Source: Haliscomenobacter sp041740695
Lineage (GTDB): Bacteria; Bacteroidota; Bacteroidia; Chitinophagales; Saprospiraceae
Length of the DNA stretch: 64,000 nt
Assembly (NCBI RefSeq): GCF_041740695.1
Contig: NZ_JBGSLK010000134.1
Coordinates: 160,881 to 224,880, forward strand
Direction of reading: 5' to 3'
Position 1 is the stretch's first letter. Each line of letters starts with the position of its first letter. This document shows, piece after piece, positions 26,980 to 35,178 of the stretch. The notes under the pieces were generated by a model. That model made no database searches. It was not told the origin of the DNA and saw only the letters and a program-made list of their open reading frames with translations. Both the position numbers and the translations under genes were made by a program.

Positions 26980-27689
26980 AAAAAATTCGCTGTGTTATCG
27001 TTGAAGACGAAGCCATCGCGCGGCAGATTTTGGACAAATACCTGGCCGAACTGAGCGATTTTGAGTTGCTGGCCACCTTCGACAACCCGGTGCTGGCCCA
27101 AACTTATTTGCGGGAAAATGCGGTGGATTTGTTGTTTCTCGACATTGAGATGCCGGGTTTGAATGGTTTGTCTCTGCTGCGATCCTTGCAAACGCCACCC
27201 AGGGTAATCATCACCACTGCCTACCGGGAATACGCGCTAGAGGGATACGACCTCAATGCCGTGGATTACCTACTCAAACCGATTTCTTTTGAACGATTTC
27301 AAACGGCTTTGTACAAACTTTTTGAACTCAATGCTTTTACTCCCAAAATTGCTCCGGCCACAGAAGCTGCACCCGCCTTTTTGTATTTCAAATCGGGCAA
27401 CAAATGGGTGCAAGTGTTTTTGGATGACATCCTCTACATCGAGGGTTTGAGCAATTATGTCAAAATTGTAGGCAGCAAAGGAACCACAGTGGTTTATCAA
27501 AAAATGAGTTACCTGGAAGAAAAACTGCCCAACAGGCTTTTTTTGCGCATACATAAATCCTACATTGTGGGGCTAAACAAAATCAAAGCTTTGTACAGCA
27601 ATGAGCTGGAAGTGGATGGAAAATTGTTGCCAGTAGGGGAGAAGTACCGGCCACTGATCAAAGCGCTGATTGAGCAACAAAGCATTTGA
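26976..27689 (+). CDS. LytTR-family response regulator
   Basis: 237 residues. Receiver domain with acidic pair Glu10/Asp11, phospho-acceptor Asp56 in 'LLFLDIEMPGLNG' and the Lys of 'YLLKPISF'. Then a C-terminal LytTR DNA-binding domain (about 130-235; 'YIEGLSNYVKI', 'FLRIHKSYIV'). It works with the coupled kinase. The downstream FAH-family gene 54 bp away may be in the same transcript but has no obvious functional link. Bacteroidota LytTR regulators often control neighbouring transport or enzyme genes; no direct repeat site was picked out here. Confidence 0.94.
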   Translation: MKKIRCVIVEDEAIARQILDKYLAELSDFELLATFDNPVLAQTYLRENAVDLLFLDIEMPGLNGLSLLRSLQTPPRVIITTAYREYALEGYDLNAVDYLLKPISFERFQTALYKLFELNAFTPKIAPATEAAPAFLYFKSGNKWVQVFLDDILYIEGLSNYVKIVGSKGTTVVYQKMSYLEEKLPNRLFLRIHKSYIVGLNKIKALYSNELEVDGKLLPVGEKYRPLIKALIEQQSI

Positions 27690-27743
27690 GCTTTATATTT
27701 TATCACTAGCCGCAGGCTGGAAACTATAACACAAACAAAAAAC

Positions 27744-28586
27744 ATGAGAATCTTCCGCACTACCCAGGGCATCGTCATTGAATCTGACGGCCAGTATTTC
27801 CTGTCTGCTTCCAACGATTGGGACAGCTTCCTCAACCGCGACGACCTGTTTCAGGAGTTAAAAAAAGAAATTCAATACTTACACCCTGACGGCGATTTAC
27901 AGAACTTGTTGCGCAACAAAATCCTGGCACCCATTGTCAGCCAGGAGGTTTGGGCATCCGGGGTGACTTACATGCGCAGCCGCGAAGCACGCATGGAAGA
28001 ATCCAAAGACTCCGGTGGCGGCGATTTTTACGCCAAGGTATACGACGCCGAACGGCCAGAATTGTTCTTCAAAGCCACGGCTGCCCGTACTGTCGGCCCG
28101 GGCGCTGAGGTATTGATTCGCCGCGACTCCAAGTGGAATGTACCCGAGCCTGAGCTGACCCTTTGCATTTCTTCTTCGGGCGAAATAATCGGCTACACCA
28201 TCGGCAACGACATGAGTTCGCGCGACATTGAGGGTGAAAACCCATTGTACTTGCCCCAGGCAAAAAGTTACGATGCTTCCGCCGCCTTGGGCCCTGGTAT
28301 ACTGGTGATGGAAGCGCCCATCTCCCCCGAAACGGAGATTTCCATCCAGATCAAACGCACCAATCAGGTGGTTTTTGAAAACAACATCCAGCTCAATCGC
28401 ATGAAGCGAAGCTTGCCGGAATTGGCCTCCTGGCTTTTCCGTGAAACGTCGTTTCCAAATGGGGTTTTCCTGATGACGGGCACGGGCATTGTGCCACCAA
28501 ATGAGTTTACGCTGGCGGTAGGGGATGAGGTGTTCATTCGGATCGAAGGGATTGGAGAGTTGATGAATGTTGTGGCGATGCGGTGA
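27744..28586 (+). CDS. fumarylacetoacetate hydrolase (FAH) family protein
   Basis: 280 residues. The FAH fold is recognised from 'ASGVTYMRSREARMEE', 'PEPELTLCIS', 'GYTIGNDMSSRDIEGENPLY', and the C-terminal 'GVFLMTGTGIVPPNEFTL' ending in 'GDEVFIRIEGIG'. Conserved Glu/Asp metal ligands are present in the 'EPE' region and after it. Members cleave C-C bonds in beta-diketo acids or act as dehydratases or decarboxylases in sugar-acid and aromatic breakdown. The N-terminal variation and 'MRSREARMEES' region resemble the sugar-acid (2-keto-3-deoxy-arabinonate dehydratase-like) branch more than true fumarylacetoacetase. Substrate not assigned. Confidence 0.85.
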   Translation: MRIFRTTQGIVIESDGQYFLSASNDWDSFLNRDDLFQELKKEIQYLHPDGDLQNLLRNKILAPIVSQEVWASGVTYMRSREARMEESKDSGGGDFYAKVYDAERPELFFKATAARTVGPGAEVLIRRDSKWNVPEPELTLCISSSGEIIGYTIGNDMSSRDIEGENPLYLPQAKSYDASAALGPGILVMEAPISPETEISIQIKRTNQVVFENNIQLNRMKRSLPELASWLFRETSFPNGVFLMTGTGIVPPNEFTLAVGDEVFIRIEGIGELMNVVAMR

Positions 28587-28682
28587 GAAAGCTTACTTTA
28601 ACCTGAGTTCGGAGATTTTTCTCCAAATCAGCCCAATCTTGCCACCACTAACGTGGTTCAAATGCCGTATTAGGGCATAATT

Positions 28683-28781
28683 GCTATAAACCTGGCCACC
28701 GCTAACGCGGTTTGGAGCTTACGTAAAATTTGATGTTGTTCGGTAAAATCTAACCGCCTTGGCGGTGGACCGGTTTATAGC
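28683..28781. repeat. palindromic element with imperfect 30-bp arms, at a convergent junction
   Basis: Arms 28683-28712 and 28752-28781 pair over 30 bp with 5 mismatches (GCTATAAACC.GG.CCACCGC pattern). Small hairpins of the CCACCGCTAACGCGG type lie inside and beside it (also near 28641-28657 and 28808-28822). First of two palindromic structures in the 756-bp gap between the FAH and HsdR-N genes, which converge. Nothing gene-like is supported in this gap; a 69-codon open frame at 28852-29061 has no recognisable features. Confidence 0.75.
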
Positions 28782-29061
28782 ATAGCAGTTACCCCTTTTG
28801 TACCTAGAGCCGCGCTAGCGGCGATAAGATGTCCATATTGATTCCGCAATCATGCCCGTCAAATTGAGGAAAGTATACTATTGGGAGAAGCAGACGATAA
28901 TGATTATACTTGTCAGCCATAAAAAGTATTTAATCAGACTACTGAAGATTTTTGCACCACATAGACCCACCGCGCCGTTAAGCAATAAATGTATACTTAT
29001 TGTCATTGAGCCTTTATGGCGAAAGAATAATAACATCCACATCTCAATTGAATACCGATAA

Positions 29062-29258
29062 ACACATCTATCATCTTGTAACTCGCTATTTCAACGGCGG
29101 GAAAAAAGCCACCCACCCATTCACATCTATCATCTTTGCCAGATCACGCATCAAAATAAAATTAAAATGATGTGTGATCTGGCAAAGATGATAGATGGAA
29201 TATCACTTTGACCCCTAATCCACTCGTTGAAACGAGCGGTTACAAGATATTAGATGTG
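29062..29258. repeat. nested double palindrome (outer ~34-bp arms, inner 30-bp arms)
   Basis: The inner arms 29124-29153 and 29168-29197 match over 30 bp with a single G-U-compatible change. The outer arms 29062-29096 and 29225-29258 begin with a related ACATCTATCATCTT segment and pair with a few mismatches and one 1-nt gap. The two levels share the ATCTATCATCTT core, as if one palindrome had inserted into or duplicated within another. It lies just before the stop of the minus-strand HsdR-N gene. Confidence 0.85.
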
Positions 29259-29342
29259 ATTTTGGGGCTAATCTAAAAATTGCAATCAATTAATAATCAG
29301 TTTTGTATGAAGAAATTGGTGTTTCGCGATTGCGACTTGAAT

Positions 29343-30443
29343 TCACCCTTCCCCCTGACTCCCCCCACGATCATAATACTCAATCACCTTCTGCAACTGC
29401 TCGGCATACCCATAAATATCATCCAGGGACTTCAGTTCGAACTTGTTTTCCTTTTTGGTATGGTCAAATAGGCCGATGGATTTTTTACTACCATTCAAAT
29501 ACAGGCGGCAAATGGCCTTGCGGTTGTTGTCGTCCAGTAAAACCGAAAAATAACTTTGGGCATCGCGGTAATGGATGCGGGTGCCGTCGACGACGGGTCG
29601 GAGGATGGATTTTACGATGTAAAAAGCCTCTTTTTCTTGTTCGGTGGTTTCGACTACCCGTTCTTTGGGGATGTTGTCGGCATTTTCGTCCTCGCTGGCA
29701 CTTTGACCTGCCGTTTCTGCATTCAGTTCATTTTCTCGATCCAGCGCCGATTTTAAACGTTCGCTGATCATTTCACTCAACAATTGGTTCAAGGAGCGTT
29801 TGGTCAACTCCGAAAACTGCATCAACACTTTTTCCGTGATTCTTCCAGTGTAAATCTGACTGACAAAAAAACGGATGAAGGGATCGGTAGGTGCCTTGAA
29901 TTGTGCGGCCAATAAGGCCTTGATCTCGTTGGTATACTTCAAATCACTAGCGGCATTGGTGATGTTTTCGATGTTGAAATAGGACTTGTGGAATTTTTTC
30001 AGTTCTTCAACATCGCTATCTTTCATTTCGGAGATGTTGAACTCAAAAAAAGGCTTTTCGTCCATTTTATTGGGTTCCATCAAATCGGTGTAAAACTTGT
30101 AGTGCATCCCATTGGTCAAGATGGCGAAACGGGCGTTGCTGACGTGGAAATAACGAAACAACTGAGAGTTGTGCGGATCCAGTTTTTCTTTGTAGTATTT
30201 GCATTCGATGAGGATTTGGGGCACTCCATCTTTTCGAATCGCGTAGTCCACTTTTTCTCCTTTTTTAATGCCAATGTCTGCAATGAATTCGGGAACCACC
30301 TCCAAAGGATTGAATACATCATACCCCAAAATTTGAATAAAAGGCATGATCAGGGCATTTTTGGTCGCTTCTTCGGTTTGTATTTGTGGCAGGAGCGTTT
30401 CTACGCGGGTAGCCAGGTTTTTAATTTGATCTTTAAAATCCAT
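29343..30443 (-). CDS. stand-alone type I restriction HsdR-N-type nuclease
   Basis: 366 residues. The N-terminal ~160 residues match the HsdR N-terminal PD-(D/E)xK domain: 'EEATKNALIMPFIQILGYDV', catalytic Asp66 (VDYAI), then Glu80 and Lys82 (ILIECK), followed by 'FHVSNARFAILTNGMHYKFYTDL'. The rest (about 165-366) is a conserved-looking helical linker and a small beta domain starting near 'KEAFYIVKSILRPVV', found in many single-gene copies of this family. No helicase domain, and no hsdM or hsdS nearby, so it is not a classical type I restriction subunit. Role unknown: perhaps defence or DNA repair. Confidence 0.82.
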   Translation of the reverse strand: MDFKDQIKNLATRVETLLPQIQTEEATKNALIMPFIQILGYDVFNPLEVVPEFIADIGIKKGEKVDYAIRKDGVPQILIECKYYKEKLDPHNSQLFRYFHVSNARFAILTNGMHYKFYTDLMEPNKMDEKPFFEFNISEMKDSDVEELKKFHKSYFNIENITNAASDLKYTNEIKALLAAQFKAPTDPFIRFFVSQIYTGRITEKVLMQFSELTKRSLNQLLSEMISERLKSALDRENELNAETAGQSASEDENADNIPKERVVETTEQEKEAFYIVKSILRPVVDGTRIHYRDAQSYFSVLLDDNNRKAICRLYLNGSKKSIGLFDHTKKENKFELKSLDDIYGYAEQLQKVIEYYDRGGSQGEG

Positions 30444-30568
30444 GATTGAGCTGTTTAGTAGTTTTATATACAGCTCTTTACGAATAAGTGTAAAAAAGGT
30501 TACAAAAAGAAAGTGGTTTTAAAAATGGAAGACAAATTGTGAGGAAAAGCAATGTGCTAGGACAAACC

Positions 30569-30728
30569 GACCAGCGGCATTAGCCGCGAAACGTCAATAG
30601 CCAAGGGAACGGAGAGCGATTCCAAAGGTGCGTAGCACCGAAACAATGTCAATGTTCCGGTGCTACGCACCTCAAGCAATTCCCTGTCGCCCAATGCTAT
30701 CGACGTTTCGCGGCTAGCGCCGCTGGTC
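30569..30728. repeat. nested palindromic element upstream of the HsdR-N gene
   Basis: Outer arms 30569-30601 and 30696-30728 pair over 33 bp with 3 mismatches (GACCAGCGGC..TAGCCGCG). Inner arms 30626-30640 and 30658-30672 pair perfectly over 15 bp (AGGTGCGTAGCACCG). It occupies the 312-bp gap between two minus-strand genes and so lies after the SNF2 gene and before the HsdR-N gene. No gene is supported in the gap. Confidence 0.85.
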
Positions 30729-30755
30729 GTAAGCTTAAGGTGGGAGTTTTGTTTA

Positions 30756-33700
30756 CTACCGCTCCTTCAACAAATTCAACAAATCATCTGCCGACAACCT
30801 TGCACTCACATCCGAACCGCTCAGCAGCGAATCCGCCAAATCGCGCTTCGTCCCGTGCAATTTCAAGATTTTTTCCTCAATCGTATCCTCCGCCACCAGG
30901 CGATACACCGTGACCGGCTTCTCCTGCCCGATGCGGTGCGCCCGGTCGGTTGCCTGATCCTCTACAGCTGGGTTCCACCAAGGATCCATGTGGATCACGT
31001 AATCGGCAGCGGTCAGGTTGAGACCCACGCCACCGGCCTTGAGGCTGATCAGGAAAAGGTCGCCCTCACCCGCTTGGAAGGCTTCAATGCGTTTTTGGCG
31101 CAAGGGTAGGGGAGTCTGCCCGTCCAGGTATTGATAGCTGATGCCTTTACTTTTGATGTAATTTTCCAGGATGTGCAAGTGGTCCACAAATTGGCTGAAC
31201 ACCAGTGCCTTGTGGTTGTTTTCCAGCAACTCCTCCACAATTTCTCCAAACAGCCGCAACTTCGCACTTTGGTCTTTCACAAACTGTTTGTCTACCATCC
31301 CCGGGTGGCAAGCCGCCCGCCGCAGGCGCATGATTTCGGCCAGGATGCGCAAGTGTTTTTGCCCACCCTGCATGCCCTCGATGGATTGCTCCAGTTCCTC
31401 CAGAGCTTTGCGGCGTAGCGCTTCGTAGAAGGCTCTTTCTTCGCCGCTCAGTTCTACGGTCAGCGTAATTTCGGTCTTTTCGGGCAATTCTTTCAGTACC
31501 TCATCCTTGCGGCGGCGCAGAATAAAGGGCTGAATCAAACGCCGCAATTGGTCACGGCGGCTGCTATCGCCCATCCGTTCGATGGGCACTGCGAAACGTT
31601 CGTTGAAGCTGTCCATCGAACCCAGTAAACCGGGATTGATGAACTGGAAGAGGTTCCACAATTCGCCCAGGTGGTTTTCCAGTGGCGTACCCGTGGTGAT
31701 GAGTTTAAAACCGCCTTGCAAACGCATAGCAGTTTCTGAACGTTTGGTGCTGCGGTTTTTGATGGCCTGCGCCTCATCCAGGATGATGGTAGAGAAGTGT
31801 TTTTGGGCAAAACTATCCGCTTCACGCGTCATCAGGTCGTAAGTGGTGATGAGGATTTGACCCGCTTTGGCTTTTTCAATTTCGGCATCGCGATCTCCCT
31901 CCCCAAACAGAATGGGGGTGAGGTTGGGGGTGAATTTGCCGATTTCGGCTACCCAGTTGCGACAAACCGAAGCAGGAGCGACCACCAGGGCGGGGCCTTG
32001 TTCGGCGCGCAATTGCAGCAAGGCCAGGGCTTGTACGGTTTTTCCCAAACCCATGTCATCGGCTAAACAAGCGCCAACGCCCCAATCCGAGAGGCGACAC
32101 AACCATTCAAACCCTTCAATCTGGTATTCCCGCAAGGTAGCCCGAAAGCTTTCTGGCACCGTATAGTTCCGTTCAAAGGCATCTTTCATCCTTTGAATTG
32201 ACTCTTTGAAACGTTTGTCTGCTTCCACCTGATCCAGCAAGGAGGCAAAACCATCCAAGGCAGGTGCGGCTAAGGGATGCAATTGGTAACTGCCATCCTT
32301 GTTGGGCGACATCAGCGCGTTAATTTCTTGCAAGCGGCGGCGGAATTCTTCGGTCAGCGCCAAAAACTGTCCGGGGCCGATTTCGACAAACCCATTGCGT
32401 TTTTGCTGTGACAACTCGATCAACTGGCGCATGTTCAGCACCATGTTTTCATCTACCCGCAACTCGCCATTGACATTGAACCAATCCTGTCCTGAACTGA
32501 TCTTCATGCTGAATTGCCCCAGGCCAGCTACCCGCGTAATGCGGAACTTCTCGCCTTTGGGCCATTCCAAAATGATGTCCTGTTGGTCAATGAAAGGCTG
32601 CAATTGCAGCAACAGCTCCAGGCAGAGGTCGGCGTCTTCCAGTTCCCAAATGCTGTTGTGGGGGATATTGTCACGCAGCACACTCACCGATTCCAGCAAG
32701 TGCGCTTGTTTGAGCAGTTCGATTTCCAGATCACGCTCGGTGCGCAACCACTCCTCACCTACTTTGGCCACCAAATTGACCTCACCTTCACCTGCCCGCA
32801 AATAAGGTGGGTTGTCGGCAAAGGGTTTGACGTACAATTCTATGTGGAAGCCATCGCCCACGGGCAGTAGGTGGACGCAGGGGCGGGCGTCGGCTGGTAC
32901 TTCGCGCGCCTCTTCGTTGAGCCCTACTACGGTAGATTCAACGTCTACCAGGGTCATCAATCCCGCCAGGGCATCCTTAAGGCGACTTTGGGCGTGGTGG
33001 GGTACAAAGAGTTTTTGCTTTTGTAGCGCTTTGGCCACTTTATAATGCTCCTCGGTGTATTCGATCAGTTTATAGCGGGTGGGTGATTCTTTGGTGATTT
33101 CGTAACCCACATTGTCGATTTCATGGGAAAAAGACAATTCGTAGCCCCCTTCAACCTCGCGGGTTTTGAGCACTGGTTTTTCGGACAACAATTGTACCGC
33201 AATTTCTGGCGATTTCATCAGAAACAAAAGGGGATGCCCCACCAAACTGGGGAAAACTGCCTCGGTATTGAGTTCGAATTGTTCAAATCCAACCCTGGTC
33301 ACCGCTCTTTTGACGGCGGTCATGTCCTGCTCGGTCATGCCTTTGACTTCGCGGTTCATCAGGCGGTTGAGCGAGATGTTGCGCCCAGAGGTCCAGCCTT
33401 TTTTGCCAAAGGTTTGTTCTTTGGCCACGGCATCGTAACGTTCAAAATCAACCAACCAAATAACTCGGGTTGCTCCTTCAACTGCCGAGGGTTTGATTTT
33501 TCCGGTAAGGTTAAACAGGGCATTGAGGGCACTTTCCCACATTTCTACTTTGGGGAAAATCTGGATCATGGGGCCCCAGTTATCGCCCTCCTGTTCCAGT
33601 GCCTGCATGCTTGTTTCCAAGCGGGCATCTTGGGGATCCAAATGGTGCAAGGTAGCCCAAAGTTGCCAGGCCAACCAGCGATACCCCTTGGATTCCAGGT

Positions 33701-35171
33701 TTTGCGCGAGACTTTCTAATTCAGGTACATCCAATGCAGAATCGTCTACCCAAGCTACTGACAAGGCTTGGAAAAACAAGGCAATATTGTGGTTGGGTGG
33801 AAAACCGAGGGTTTGTTTGGCTTGCTCTAAAGTACCCGTAAAAGAGCCCAAGACCGCCTCCAGGTACATGTATATGGCGGTATAGTTGCCTTCTTGTTTG
33901 ATTTGCCGGCGAAGTTCTTCAAGCAAAGTGTTTGAAGCACCCATGTCCAAATCCTTGCAGCGCGCCAATAAATAAAAAATGCCATTGAGGGCAGGCAAGA
34001 GGGACTTGTTGTTGCGGGTTTGTTTGCGGTACGCTTTTTGGGACAAATCAAAACCCAGGGCTGCTTCAGCGTATTTGCCTTTCACAAAATGATGCTGGGC
34101 CGCAAAACCGTATTGCCCAAACTCGTCGAGCGCCGAGGATAGTTTACCTACAGTATCCCAATCGCCCTGAAAAACGGCGATTTGGCACATCAAACGCAAA
34201 ATTGAACTGCGTTGATCCGGCTGGCTGGGCAAGTTTTTGAGGTCCAACAAATATTTATAATACCCATCGAGTGGCTCCAAATACAGCAGTACGTGGGTCA
34301 GGTGGGTGATCAGCAATTGATGCCGAATGCCCGAGGGAGCTTTTTCTAACTTACTTTTGTCAAAAACCGACGGCAAAAAGACGCGCCAAATGGGCTCACC
34401 CGTTTTGGGCGAATGGGTTTCGGCAATCTGAATTTCCTTTGTAAAAGTCGCCAGGTCGTTTTGGTAATAGGCCAGTCGCGCATTGCGAAAGGCCCGTTTG
34501 GATTTATCCGGCGAATTGGTCAGCCACCATTCGGAGTCAGAAAAACGTTTGACCGAAGGAATGGCTTTGACAAAATCGGGCTCGGTCAAAAATTCCTGAT
34601 CGAGCAAATAATCGGCAAATTCAGGGTCGACTACGTAGCGATCGGCTTTTTCGCGGGTTAAATACCCACTTTGCACCAGCCGATTCAGGTTGTTGCGCAA
34701 AGTCGCCTGGCTGAAACTCACCTTAAACCGCGCATCGGTGATGATGTAACTGAACTTGTTGATGTTCATGCCCTCGTAGGCGATGGCCAGGATGCGCAGG
34801 ACCAATTTGTCATCAGGAGAAAGAGCCCGATAATCCCGGTACAATTGTTCAGCCGATTTACGGACGGACAAAGCCTGCACAATGATTGGATTCTTTTCCA
34901 ACTTTTCCCGCAATTCCATAAATACCGCTACGCGGTGCTTACAAATCGGGCCAGCGTAATAGGGACAGGAACAATCGTGTTCTTCAATTTTGCCGTCCTC
35001 CAGCAGGAGGTCAACGCGGTATTTGTCGCTGTCGCCACGCACCAGGGCTTGCCATTGGTTGGGGCCTGCGGGAGCTAATTCCTGCACGGCGTCTTCCAAA
35101 AACATGAGTTTACCCCGTTCCAAAATGGTGGGGTGGATGTATCGTTCTAAGTCTTTAAGTGGAAAAGACAT
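30756..35171 (-). CDS. SWIM zinc-finger and SNF2-family DNA helicase/translocase
   Basis: 1471 residues. The N-terminal SWIM zinc finger has Cys67, Cys69, Cys77 and His79 (DCSCPYYAGPICKH). A long middle region (about 90-970) is helical and bacterial-SNF2 specific. The C-terminal SNF2 motor has Walker A DDMGLGKT near residue 1035, Walker B DEAQ near 1132 and 'TGTPLENHLGELW', and helicase motifs V/VI near the end ('SLKAGGVGLNLTAADYVIH', 'DRAHRIGQEKPVTVYRLV'). It is expected to move along duplex DNA or strip proteins; the biological role of bacterial members is unclear. The gene starts 7 bp after the stop of the upstream propeller gene on the same strand, so it may be co-transcribed. Confidence 0.93.
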   Translation of the reverse strand: MSFPLKDLERYIHPTILERGKLMFLEDAVQELAPAGPNQWQALVRGDSDKYRVDLLLEDGKIEEHDCSCPYYAGPICKHRVAVFMELREKLEKNPIIVQALSVRKSAEQLYRDYRALSPDDKLVLRILAIAYEGMNINKFSYIITDARFKVSFSQATLRNNLNRLVQSGYLTREKADRYVVDPEFADYLLDQEFLTEPDFVKAIPSVKRFSDSEWWLTNSPDKSKRAFRNARLAYYQNDLATFTKEIQIAETHSPKTGEPIWRVFLPSVFDKSKLEKAPSGIRHQLLITHLTHVLLYLEPLDGYYKYLLDLKNLPSQPDQRSSILRLMCQIAVFQGDWDTVGKLSSALDEFGQYGFAAQHHFVKGKYAEAALGFDLSQKAYRKQTRNNKSLLPALNGIFYLLARCKDLDMGASNTLLEELRRQIKQEGNYTAIYMYLEAVLGSFTGTLEQAKQTLGFPPNHNIALFFQALSVAWVDDSALDVPELESLAQNLESKGYRWLAWQLWATLHHLDPQDARLETSMQALEQEGDNWGPMIQIFPKVEMWESALNALFNLTGKIKPSAVEGATRVIWLVDFERYDAVAKEQTFGKKGWTSGRNISLNRLMNREVKGMTEQDMTAVKRAVTRVGFEQFELNTEAVFPSLVGHPLLFLMKSPEIAVQLLSEKPVLKTREVEGGYELSFSHEIDNVGYEITKESPTRYKLIEYTEEHYKVAKALQKQKLFVPHHAQSRLKDALAGLMTLVDVESTVVGLNEEAREVPADARPCVHLLPVGDGFHIELYVKPFADNPPYLRAGEGEVNLVAKVGEEWLRTERDLEIELLKQAHLLESVSVLRDNIPHNSIWELEDADLCLELLLQLQPFIDQQDIILEWPKGEKFRITRVAGLGQFSMKISSGQDWFNVNGELRVDENMVLNMRQLIELSQQKRNGFVEIGPGQFLALTEEFRRRLQEINALMSPNKDGSYQLHPLAAPALDGFASLLDQVEADKRFKESIQRMKDAFERNYTVPESFRATLREYQIEGFEWLCRLSDWGVGACLADDMGLGKTVQALALLQLRAEQGPALVVAPASVCRNWVAEIGKFTPNLTPILFGEGDRDAEIEKAKAGQILITTYDLMTREADSFAQKHFSTIILDEAQAIKNRSTKRSETAMRLQGGFKLITTGTPLENHLGELWNLFQFINPGLLGSMDSFNERFAVPIERMGDSSRRDQLRRLIQPFILRRRKDEVLKELPEKTEITLTVELSGEERAFYEALRRKALEELEQSIEGMQGGQKHLRILAEIMRLRRAACHPGMVDKQFVKDQSAKLRLFGEIVEELLENNHKALVFSQFVDHLHILENYIKSKGISYQYLDGQTPLPLRQKRIEAFQAGEGDLFLISLKAGGVGLNLTAADYVIHMDPWWNPAVEDQATDRAHRIGQEKPVTVYRLVAEDTIEEKILKLHGTKRDLADSLLSGSDVSARLSADDLLNLLKER

Positions 35172-35178
35172 AAGTTAT

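Noticed and set aside
28852..29061. A 69-codon plus-strand frame in the large gap
   Set aside because: No signal, domain or good start context; it ends at the nested palindrome. Kept as intergenic.
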